Origin: Typha latifolia | Lineage: Eukaryota; Streptophyta; Magnoliopsida; Poales; Typhaceae | Direction of reading: 5' to 3' | DNA length: 64,000 nt | NCBI GenBank assembly: GCA_019914945.1 | Contig: CM034107.1 | Span: 8,246,001-8,310,000, forward strand | Shown: piece by piece, positions 25,601-34,815 of the stretch | Position numbering within the stretch: the stretch's first letter is position 1 | Layout: every line of letters begins with the position of its first letter | Made by a program: the position numbers and the translations under genes | Notes under the pieces: generated by a model | What the model was told of the DNA's origin: nothing | Database searches by the model: none | The model's input: the letters and a program-made list of their open reading frames with translations, nothing else

Positions 25601-28600
25601 CTTTTGATAGATAAATAAGTTTCAGTTTCTCATTTCTTAATAACGTGGCAATGAAAGTATTGTGAAACAATGGAATCGTTAGGATTCTAGAAACAATGAC
25701 GGTTAGAAAGAGAAAAAGAATGAGATTTCACATATCCATTCTCAACTAGAGTTTCACACCCAAAACTCACAAAATTTCATTTCTTCATTTACCTCGATTG
25801 AATAAAAAGTTGGCCTATATATAGACCTTAGAAATGATAATAAACAAATAACACTCTAAACAATTATAAAAAAATAAATATAACCCTAAACATTATAAAG
25901 TAAAAAATATATAATAAAAAATAATTGACTTAAGACTAATTTTCTAATGGAGAAACTGTACTAATACATATGCCTGTGTGATATATCACTAATGTCCACA
26001 TCATTATCCTTGAGTGGGAGAAATTCGACTCTATTAAGTGTGTCCTCTACAGCATTCATACTGTTCTAGTCTTATAATTTTCTGACACTCCAAGTCACTT
26101 CGTTCAAATCAAGTATCATCAGATTCGGGGATAGATTTCACTCCTCCACCCTCAAGCAAGGGTTTCACACCCAAGTTTTTCTAATGATAAGATTTGTTCT
26201 TAGAAACTTTGAGCAGTGCACTGAGACTTTCCTCAAAATGCTCTAGCCTGTCAGGCTCTACCCATTTCAAGTCACTTTAGTCAAGCCAAGTATCATCATG
26301 CTTAGGGATATATTTCACACCTTTCATCTTCAACCTAGGTTTCACACCTAAATCTTCCTGATATCAAGACTTGTCCTTAGTTTCAAAAAGGGCACCGATT
26401 ATGGGGACAAGAGAAGAAGACGATGAGGATGAGACAACTGTGGATAGGAGTTGGCGGCTACAAGCAAGCGACAATAGGTGGTGGAGTTCAGAGAAAATGA
26501 CGTTGGCGGTGGTGGAGAGCAATGCTGGTAATTTGGCTGTCGGTGGAGAGCAACACTAGCGGTAACGACATCAGTGAAGAGCAGTGCTGGCGGCGACAAT
26601 GTTGGTGATATGTTGAGGTTGAAGATGACTTAAGACTAATAGGTGGGAATGGGGTTAGGTTTAACACTAATGGCTCAAATTAGCTTGGGTGCTAATAGAA
26701 TTGGATAGATTTGAGCATGGTTCGCCACATCGGCCGATCTCGATCCAGACCCGATTCAAACTCTTTCTCTCTTTCACTCTTTCTTTTCACTCTCTTACTT
26801 TTTTTCTTTCTTTTACTCTTTCTTTCTTTTTTTCTCTTCTTACATATAATGATTGTTTCTCTAACGGAGAGATCTAGCTCCGGTGAACTTCGGCGAACTC
26901 CAGCAAACTCCGGTATATAATTTTTTAATTAATTTTTTAATTTCTCTCGGTTTTTTCATTCCTTCCACTCTCTTACTTTTTCTTCTCTTTTCTTCTTCTT
27001 CACTGTAGCAATTTTTTTTTAATTTTCTTCCAATCACACTCTTTCTAATCTCTTCTTCTTTTCGATTTTTATTGCACAATAGTTTTTCTTTTTTTCTTTC
27101 CATATTTTTGGTAAACTTTTTTCTAAATTTTTAGAAGTTTTCTTGCATTTTTAAATAATATTTAAAATTTTATGTAATTAAAAAGTCCGATCCAATCCAA
27201 GCAACTAATATGGCCGATACGTATCGTTTGTTTCGGAAGACCGATCCCGATTTTTTGAACCTTGGATTTGAGTTAGTGAGCTGAATTGGTTTAGGTTTAG
27301 GTCGTGGGTTTAAGTTTAATAGGTTACAGCAGAAGGTGAGGGAATTTTAGTGTTTTGGAGGGGGAAAATTAAAGTTCGAAAGTTTGGTAGATATGGTAAG
27401 CAAGGTTCCAAAAATCGGTATCGGGATCGGGATCGGCCGTCCGAAAAAATGATACGTATCGGCTGTATCGGCCGTATCGGCCGCCTGTATCGGATCGGAC
27501 TATTTTAATTAAATAAAATTCTAAATATTATTAAAAATATTAGAGAAATTTCTAAAAATTTAGAAAAAATTATAAAAAAATAAGAAATAATAATTACTCA
27601 CATATAAAGCCTAAAAAGTAAAAATCTCTTTTTCTCCCTCTCTTCTTTTCTATCCCTCTAATTGTTAGTCTAAAGTATCTATTTTCTCCCACATTCTTTT
27701 TTTTTTATCTTTTTCTCTCTCTCTTTCTCAACTTTTTTTTAATCTTTCCTTCTCCCTCACTCTCTCTTCCATTTTCTCTCTCTCTCTCACTCTCTCTTGC
27801 TTTTTCTCTCTCTCTCTCACTCTCTCTTCCTTTTTTCCTCTCTCATACCCTTTTTTTTAATCTTTCCTTCTCCCTCACTCTCTCTTTCATTTTCTCTCTC
27901 TCTCTCACTCTCTCTTGCTTTTTCCCTCTCTCTCTCTCCTTTTCTCTCCCTCACTCTCCCTTCCTCTCTCTCCCTCTCTCTCTCTAGCTGCTGCTGACAG
28001 CAGCAGTAGTTGTCAGCTGCTGCTGTCAGCAGCAGCTGACAGCTGACAGCAGTAGCTGTCTACTGCAGGTGGCTGCAAGCAGCCGCCTGCAGCAGGCCGA
28101 AACCGAGTGGTTTCGGCCTGGATCGGGATCGGCCGAAACTCGAATCCTTGATGGTAAGGAAGAAAAGAAAGGAATTTTGATATTTTAGGCGGGGGGGAAT
28201 TTCGAACTTTGGGATCGGGGAGGGTTACGGCAAATTTCAAACTGAAATTCAAAAATTTGAAAATACACAATTTCAAAATTTGAAATTGTTTATTTTTTTG
28301 GCTCACCTATGTGGGAGAAGAAGGTTAATTTAGGTGATGATGGATTATTGAATGATACATCTAGTCAGATCTTACTTCGTGATTTCGCAATGATGACCGG
28401 TTCTCCCCATTCCTCCACAACAATAATCTCCCCATGCAAGTTGAAACTCATGTACTCGATAAGCGGTGGAGTTCATGATGATCTGACATTTATGATGCAA
28501 TTATCGAACAAAGAACAATTGTAGAACTACATAGAACCTAGAAGACGAGTCTATAACCGATAGAAATGGTGATAAAGGTTGGGAAAGAGGAGCACAGGTA

Positions 28601-31452
28601 AATTAATGGGTCATGGTGATAGAAAAGGAGGTTTGAAGAAAATTTGAATCCTAAAAAAATCATTGCTCTGATACCAAAATGATATGAAACAACAAGATCA
28701 TTAGGATTTTAGGAACGATAAAGGAATGAGATTTCACACCTCCATTCTCAAATAGGGTTTCATAACCAAAACTCATATTGGAGATAAATCTCAAAAAATT
28801 TCATTTCTTTATTAACCCTGATTGAGTAAAAAGCTATAGACATTACAAATGACAATAAGCAAATAACAACCTAAACAATTTAAAAAAAAACAAATATAAT
28901 CCTAAACACCATAAATAATAAATATATAATAAAATAATTGACTTAAGACAAATTTTCTAAAGAAGAAACTATACGTGTCTGTGTAATATGTTCACTGATG
29001 TTCGCATTAGAAAGTATCCATTGTGATTACATGTTAAACAACACAAGGGAAAGTTCCGGATTCCACGGTATAAATCCTCAAATGGATTTGGATTCCTCCG
29101 ACATGCATAGTACACGGATATAAGAATATTCTAAAGAAAATCAAACCCTATTAGGCCAATAGCTCAAGTAAGTACCTTAAAATGCTTAAATACTCATAAA
29201 CACTTAAAAACATAAATCATTTGCATGTATATATTAACACAAATCAATCGTTGATTTCTCTTTACATGGTCATAAAAATAGGAGTCCAGCTTCCTTTATG
29301 CAAGCTAATTAATTGTAAGGAAATAGAGCATCAATCTACTCGCATAAGCCAACTTGATCATCCTCCCCCTTGTAATCAGCATAAGGAAAGTATTATAAGA
29401 GCTGCCACAGACATTCCCATGTGTGGTTATACACACTATGGATGGACAATAATGTGTTGTAGAAGCACTAGAAATCTTATTTTCATGACAGAAACATATG
29501 TGTTGTCTTTCACAAACTGCATTATAGCAACAACAGTGACCTAATATGTTTAGTTATGTTCCAAATGTAGAACATATCCAAACGATTCAAAGAAATGTTC
29601 TAACAAAATGCATGTGAATCTTCAGTATATGATATCCTATAATACAAATCAGATGATGCGTATAAGGATAATGATGTAAAGGAGAAGATTTTCAAATTCT
29701 TTTTAATTATAATTTTCAATATCAACAGGATTTATCAAGTGGAATGAGAAGATAGTTGGACCAGAATATTCAGACTTTCAGAGCGAAATCTTATGATAAT
29801 GAAGTAACAACTGCAAATTTGGGTAATCCATATATTGAATCCATAGTTGTTTGTGCTGTCATAGAAATACCTGGATAATAAAATCATAAAGTCCATGTTT
29901 GCTCCAATTTTAGTGTTAATTGAAATCTGATTCTGAGAAGATAGCAATTTTAAGATACTTTCTTAAACTTTAATAAACCTTTATATAACGCATTATATCC
30001 ACAGTTGGGTAGGCTTCTAAACAGAAAATATGATATTTAAAAACCAAGTTTACAACATGATCAATATCAGTGTACTTTCATGTATAAAGCAATCATAAGG
30101 TACTATGCATGTAGAGATAAGACACAGAAATATTAGGCACAATGCAACAAAAGACAGAACAATCAGAATAGGACTTTGAAATGGTGAAAACAAAGAAGAT
30201 GGGTTAATATGTATATAAGAAAAAAAAAATCATCCCAGTCACAAATAACAAAATTGAATTTATAAGACTGAATAAAAATGAGCAGAGAAACGGCATATTG
30301 TTTAAGCAACAGAACAGAAGAAGAAAGCCAAAACATCTGAATAAAATTTAGCAGCCTCACCGATGTCACTTTCTTGTATATCTGTGCAGCATTAGTACAT
30401 TCAACATACGGATACTCAAATGTAACGAGCTCCAGTAGGCACATGCCAAATGCATAGATGTCTACGAGCTCATTATATTCTTCCTCATAAAGTTCTGGAG
30501 CCATGAACTCCGGTGTGCCTACAATAAACAGAAGTTGAGATAAGAAATTCCTTAACCATCAGGAAACCTACAATCTAACATGCTAAAGATATAATCACCA
30601 ATCACACTGTGTGCCGATTGAGCATGACGAAGAATGGCCGCCAATCCGAGATCACCAATCTTCACCTCACCCTGGTTTCCGTTCACAAAAATGTTGTCGC
30701 ACTTCAAGTCTCTGTGAATAACCGGTGGATCGTGACTGTGGAGGTATACAAGGCCCCTCAAGATCTGCTGGGACCATTTCTTGACAGCTCTTAAATCCAC
30801 ATGCTTATGTTTATTTCGATACCTAAATCAACAGAAACACAGAATTCACCCAAGGGAACACAATGCTAACAAGATATTAAACTAAAGAGATTGGGTAATG
30901 CGAGTGGACTAACTGTCGCAATGTCCCGGAGGTGAAAACCTCGGTAATAAAATTAATGTTATCATTCTTGTTATCGACCCAAGAATTGTAGAATTTGATT
31001 ATGTTCTTGTGCTTGAGAGTCTTGAGCAAGTGGACTTCGGATTTGAGCCGCTCGAGGTCTTCGACATTCCGCAACACATCCGCCATCTTCACCTGATTCC
31101 AAGCAACCTCTATCCCTTCCAATTCATCGAATGCCTTGTATCTAATTATTCAATCCCAAAGTTAAGGATCCCAAATAGGTAAATCTAATAACAATTCGTA
31201 GTCTAAGATAAATATTTCACAGAGGATACACCGTCTTGAAAGCACCCTTTCCCAGTACCTCCCCGTACTGCGATCGCGAGATCCATAGGATGCAAAAGTT
31301 AGAAGGATGGAAACTAGCATCAAATTTGAAACGAAAGGAATGCGAAAAATTCGAGCACTAACCCGGCCGTAGCGCCCGGTGGGATCGACCTCGATGAACT
31401 CGGCGTTGGGGTCGTCTTGCTGCTCCGGATCCGGCGGCGGATCTGACTGCAT
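19606..31452 (-). CDS. WNK: WNK (with-no-lysine) serine/threonine protein kinase, 8 coding exons
   Basis: Exons 31452-31363, 31267-31230, 31141-30914, 30822-30599, 30518-30361, 20897-20714, 20628-20473 and 20375-19606 join in frame with GT/AG borders, giving 616 codons (615 residues), normal for plant WNKs. The ATG at 31452 is the first in the leader. The kinase domain spans about residues 31-290: GKGAFKTVY with the WNK-type catalytic Lys in strand beta2 (K41), Asn58 at the place of the usual beta3 Lys (VAWN), HRDLK (155-159), DLG (176-178) and GTPEFMAPE. An OSR1-C/PF2-like autoinhibitory region follows (about 332-400), then a Ser-rich linker and a short coiled coil ([15 protein letters not shown]). 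WNKs phosphorylate protein substrates; in animals they control ion transport, and in plants they are linked to flowering time, circadian and osmotic responses. Which plant WNK number this is cannot be told here. No coding defect is seen. Confidence 0.93.
21562..21979. mobile_element. Possible small non-autonomous hAT-like element in WNK intron
   Basis: It begins TTAGGGCTGCCAAG and ends near TTTTTACACCTAC. The ends are roughly inverted (TAGG.. and its complement), and the interior has 'tatccgaat' and 'gatatggatatgg' motifs like those at 12800-12960. No exact target duplication was found, so assignment is tentative. Confidence 0.4.
22295..22470. repeat. Near-perfect 89-bp tandem duplication in WNK intron
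   Basis: The segment starting CAATTAATTTAAAACAC at 22295 is repeated from 22384 with no visible mismatch through 'tattgctgc'. This suggests a recent duplication. Confidence 0.93.
22741..22894 (-). mobile_element. LTR fragment related to 25661-26000 and 28680-29006
   Basis: Carries 'ataaccctaaacaccataaa' and 'aagactaattttttaaaag', and ends near 'gtccgcatcattt', as in the two LTRs further right. The first half of the LTR is missing. Confidence 0.6.
22985..23663. repeat. Long imperfect inverted repeat (about 230-bp arms, about 210-bp loop) in WNK intron
   Basis: Arm 1 is about 22985-23225 and arm 2 about 23432-23663. The reverse complement of arm 2 follows arm 1 through many blocks: 'tttacttttcctagtcaga', 'tttagagatc', 'agttaatataattt' and 'gaggtc..tccc', then 'tgatcat'. 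The first hAT element starts directly after arm 2. It could be a foldback element or two inverted copies of one repeat. Transcribed in the WNK pre-mRNA it would form a long hairpin. Confidence 0.85.
23664..24301 (+). mobile_element. Non-autonomous hAT element, copy 1 (638 bp)
   Basis: Begins CAAGATTTCAAAAATC, then 'gtatcgggatcgggatcg', and ends ...GAAACTATG. The flanks carry an identical 8-bp direct repeat GAAATAAA (23656-23663 and 24302-24309), the length expected for hAT. The centre is a CT-rich microsatellite followed by CAGCTG-rich sequence. It carries no coding region and its mobilising transposase is unknown. Confidence 0.88.
25661..26000 (-). mobile_element. 3' LTR of a small LTR retrotransposon in WNK intron
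   Basis: Matches 28680-29006 over most of its length: 'gagatttcaca', then 'ccattctca', 'aaaatttcatttctt' and 'ataaccctaaaca'. It lies to the left of the LTR that has the primer binding site, so in minus orientation it is the 3' LTR. Its exact start is uncertain (TGTGAAACAATGG assumed) and no polypurine tract is evident. Confidence 0.65.
26716..27264 (-). mobile_element. Non-autonomous hAT element, copy 3 (549 bp, inverted)
   Basis: On the minus strand it begins CAAGGTTCAAAAAATCGG and ends ...GCGAACCATG. An identical 8-bp direct repeat GATTTGAG flanks it (26708-26715 and 27265-27272). The interior 'gatacgtatcgg' and 'aattttaaatatta' segments match copies 1 and 2 in the opposite orientation. 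Non-coding. Confidence 0.9.
27401..28150 (+). mobile_element. Non-autonomous hAT element, copy 2 (750 bp)
   Basis: Begins CAAGGTTCCAAAAATCGG and ends CGAATCCTTG, so the terminal CAAGG/CCTTG inverted repeat is intact. An identical 8-bp direct repeat ATGGTAAG flanks it (27393-27400 and 28151-28158). The interior is CT-rich and then CAG/CTG-rich with a 25-nt perfect palindrome at 28014-28038. Non-coding and the best preserved of the three. Confidence 0.93.
28664..28676 (-). other. Primer binding site of small intronic LTR element
   Basis: The minus strand reads TGGTATCAGAGCA, three bases from the TG of the LTR at 28680. Confidence 0.85.
28680..29006 (-). mobile_element. 5' LTR of small LTR retrotransposon in WNK intron
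   Basis: The + strand starts TGATATGAAACAACAAG beside the primer binding site and ends ...GATGTTCGCA. About 327 bp. Its partner LTR is 25661-26000. Confidence 0.78.
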
Positions 31453-31613
31453 ATCTACTCCCGAATCGGGTAAAATTGTCGCGGTCGAGCTAATGCTTCC
31501 AAACTCGAAGGTAAAGATCTCGTCGTCGATTCGAGAGACCGGCCGAGAACGACACGAGAGATGGAGAAGCCGACGCGAGATCTCCAGAAGCACGGAAGGG
31601 TGGTCGTTATCTA

Positions 31614-31656
<43 letters not shown>

Positions 31657-31837
31657 GGGGGTCAAACTGAGCGAGGTGCCACGTTGGTCGCTCCGGATTC
31701 TGCTGATGCGTTATGATGCTTGCCTCCGAGACGTGTCCAGAAAAGTTTACAATATCCGTATTAGAAGTACATCCCCAGGAAAATCTCCAAAGACTATGCG
31801 ACAGTAGAAATAATTCGTGGGGACCGGGGGAGGAATT
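31453..31837 (-). promoter_or_regulatory. WNK 5' leader and proximal promoter
   Basis: Only about 385 bp separate the WNK ATG from a LINE poly(A) tail ending at 31837. The minus strand holds a CT run (31617-31652 as GA on +), a frequent feature of plant core promoters and leaders. No ATG lies between this run and the chosen start. A TATA box could not be placed with confidence. Confidence 0.55.
31617..31652. repeat. (GA)n microsatellite in WNK leader
   Basis: About 18 GA units with no interruption, CT on the coding strand. Confidence 0.95.
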
Positions 31838-33200
31838 TTTTTTTTTTTAATTACAAATGCATTATTGATCAAAAGGCCCGAGGGAGTTTTCTTATTTTTT
31901 GTTAATTAAAAGGTGAAGACCCTAAAATAATTACACATTGCTCTACAAATGCCAGCAGCATTAAGCCAGAATGAATGTGATCTCTGCTATCCGAGCAATC
32001 CTAAAACTAAGAAGAAAAAGATAATCTAATATGGTTTGCCGATCACTTGGCAGCAAAATTAGCTTCTCTAAATACATCATTAAAAGTGAAAGCGTTAAAA
32101 ATAGCTTTAAGTTGGCGTATGTTGATGAAGATATTCTTTAGGTTCTGATCACTAGAATGGATAAGGTATTGAGAATCAAACTTTGACAATCAAATCTTGA
32201 ATTCTTAGACTTTTGGCTTGCTTTAGCACCTCCCTTAAAGCCTAGGCTTTGGCAAATAGAGCGGTGCCACAGTTGACAATGGCTCCACTTGCTAACAAAA
32301 TATGGGAATCAATATCTCTAAAAGGTCATCCTCCTCTATTCTCATCGGTGGCCGAATTAATAGACCCATCACAATTGAGTTTAACTCATTGTGAGTGGGT
32401 GAGGACCAACCTATCAAGGGTGGAGGAATTTGCTTTTCCAGAATATTAGCTCTCATATCACTGATCTAAAATTGTCTGAGGGCCATACACGAATCCCCAC
32501 CAAGGTGATGCCAATGCTTTCTATAAAACTCGAAATGGAAGGTTTAAGGGCCTAGAGATTTGCCAAGAGTTATACTCTAAAAAAACATTTTTAATTTCCT
32601 TATTAGAAAAAGATGTAGTCAACTCATCATGGCAATCAGAGAGATTAGGAGTTAAACCCTAGTAGTTCTAATTAGTTGTAGTAACATCATCAAAACTAGT
32701 TCAGGTATTATAGTAAAAGTTTAAGAAATCCTATTTAATTACTTCAAAATCATTAACCCATTCACTAGAATTAAGCAATAAGGAGTAAATAATAATACGT
32801 CTATGCTTAAACGAAGTGGATAAATGAAAGTAATGAGAGTGAGTTCGTATCCCCTAATAAATCCACCTATCGCTAGACTTGGTCTAGCATTTATTTTCCA
32901 GCAACGAAGAAGGGCAACATGCTTTCCATAAAGACAAGTAAAGTAAGGTTGAGAGGGAGGGAGGAGCTCACCTACAAGATCAATTTTCTCAAGCTCGGCA
33001 ATTTGGTAGTTGAGGCATCAATATGATTCTCAAGCTTATCTAGGTCAAAACAGTTCAAAATTCCACCTTGTGCCTAACATTAGTAAGCTTGGAAAACAAG
33101 GAAGGACAAGTCACAAGATTTGAAAAGGAAAGGCATCCATGACAATTTGCTCCACATCCAAGTACTCAAACCAAAATTGCTCAAACCTAACAGTTGATGA
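31837..33200 (-). pseudogene. LINE (L1-type) ORF2 remnant with poly(A) tail
   Basis: Reading the minus strand from 33200: a FRFEQFWFE-like endonuclease/RT linker, then the typical WIxxGxxxxHYFHLSTSFKHRR block (about 32880-32820), then FSNKEIKNVF before the RT core. The RT core is gone. An RNase H-like tail follows, with PTHNELNSIVMGL-like sequence (about 32390) and DSQYLI (about 32165). The 3' end is a 13-base A run at 31849-31837. Many stops. It shares orientation with WNK and ends next to its leader. Confidence 0.75.
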
Positions 33201-33860
33201 AAATAAGGATGATGATATAGACATTTAATGCACCTACAATGCTATTACGAAAGACCGTGAACTTGATCTTCTATAAAAAAAATTTATGTAAATCAATTAT
33301 AGAATATTTTTAACTAATTAATCTTTGTACTAAAAAATGCTCAATTTAAGGGCTTCCTTTTGCACTGAATACTCAATAAACCCTTTAATAATTTTCTATG
33401 AAAGGAAAAAAGAGAGTGAACACTAGTGTTGGTTCAAAATTAGTGGGAAAAAAAGTGTGGCTTAATTTCTTAAGGCTTGCCGAGAAAAAATTTCAAAGTA
33501 TTAAAAAATATGGAGAAAAGAAATACCTAAACCTTCACGATATAAAATGAAAGACTAAAATGAAGCTTTTGTGAAGAAGACAAGCTCACTCAGTTGTGGC
33601 ATTTATTTTCTATTTGCCGATAGAGAAATCATAGTTTAATCATATGTTAAACATATTATGTAGCCTTTCTTGATGGCCCAACTCTTACGGAAAAAAAGGG
33701 TCACAAATCGGCTAAATCATAAGCTATAATAGGCCAAAGAAACTGTACATATGTAATCTATTTTAATTTCTTCCATAAAAAAAATATTATGCTCATAAAT
33801 GCTCTAACATATGCTCTCCTGTCATGGGTGGGTACACTCCTACCACTACGTTGCAGTAGT

Positions 33861-34270
33861 GTTTTTTTTTTGTTTTGAATAGCTAGTATTAAGCTAGGTC
33901 TATTCACCTGACGGGATAAAGGCCTCCTCCAAAATAAGGTTACATAATTCTAGGGGTATTGGTTCCTTCGGCCCCAACCTGACTGCCCCTAAACCCCTCT
34001 TCCCACATTTGGCAGCCCAGTCTGCCACTTTGTTCCCTTCTCGCCTCACATGACTCAGACGACATTTTACAAAAGAACTGAGTAATCCCTTACACTCAGC
34101 AACTAAACCCCTCATTTTCCACGGACAGCTGACCATATTCTTCATGATTCGAACTATCTCCATTGAGTCGGACTCCACTTCCACATTAGTGTGGCTCGCA
34201 GCAAGTCGTAGTCCCAACCGGAGGGCGTGCCCCTCGGTTCGTACGTTGACACGCATAGTGATTATCACTC
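33861..34270 (-). pseudogene. LINE RNase H-like (RVT_3) 3' fragment
   Basis: The ORF 34268-33900 encodes EGHALRLGLRLAAS, VEVESDSMEIVRIM and LSHVRREGNKVADWAAK, the RNase H-like domain at the end of plant L1 ORF2, with the catalytic-style ESDS and the HVRREGNxVAD motif. An A-rich tract follows the stop at about 33876-33861, so this is the 3' end of a 5'-truncated insertion. It differs from the copy at 31837-33200. Confidence 0.85.
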
Positions 34271-34815
34271 AATTGCGCCAACCTTGTAGACTTAAGAGGT
34301 AGATTCTCTATGAATCCAGTTGCATAAATATTTTACAAATGTGTACTTCGCATGATTGTTGGTTAATTTTCAAGGAACTATTAATAGTTGCAATGTTGAG
34401 TTTTTGACCAAACTAGCTCTCCAAACTATTTTGTGTCCAGTAACTCTAAACCTTAAATATGAAACTAAGTGTATTTTGCCACGTCATAAAAACTACTGAA
34501 CTCCAAATATAAGTCATTTTTTAGTTGAACGGCTTCAAAATATAAAATCATTGAACGAAAAAATGACTTATATAGAAATTTCTCCCTTAGTATTTAACAA
34601 TTTATGTAGTGATTTAAAATATTTCTCTCTAGCTTCAAAGCTGCAAAAAATGTTAGCATATAAGTCATTATATTTAGAAGTTATCATTTGGTTTAGTGGT
34701 TTTGCTAATGTAGCAAAACTCACCTAATTTTGTATTTTAAGTTTGAAAGAGAGTTAGTGACTTAAATAGGATTTTGCAATATTTTTATATTCTGTGTGGA
34801 AGGTCCATTGCTAAT
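34271..34815. other. Unassigned AT-rich sequence
   Basis: No coding frame or known repeat could be recognised between the LINE fragment and the family A LTR. Confidence 0.6.

Larger units (their letters stand above)
26001..28679 (-). mobile_element. Interior of small LTR element with two nested hAT copies
   Basis: About 1.4 kb of non-coding interior remains once the nested hAT elements (26716-27264 and 27401-28150) are removed. No gag or pol motif is visible, so the element resembles a non-autonomous TRIM/LARD type. A primer binding site sits at its right edge. Confidence 0.55.
20898..30360 (-). other. WNK intron 5, 9463 bp, filled with repeats
   Basis: The donor is TCG|GTGAGG at 30361/30360 and the acceptor TAG|GGTGTC at 20898/20897; both flanking exons read on through the kinase domain (AQIYKKVTS then [13 protein letters not shown]). 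The intron contains a hAT-like fragment, an 89-bp duplication, a long inverted repeat, three related hAT elements and an LTR element, listed separately. Stretches 24310-25640 and 29007-30360 hold nothing recognisable beyond AT-rich sequence. Confidence 0.9.

Noticed and set aside
29007..30360. Extra WNK exons hidden in the right part of intron 5
   Set aside because: Exons 5 and 6 join in frame without loss of kinase residues, and no conserved kinase segment is missing.
31453..31665. N-terminal extension of WNK up to 31665
   Set aside because: The extended frame starts at a non-ATG codon and translates the CT microsatellite; the first ATG of the leader is at 31452.
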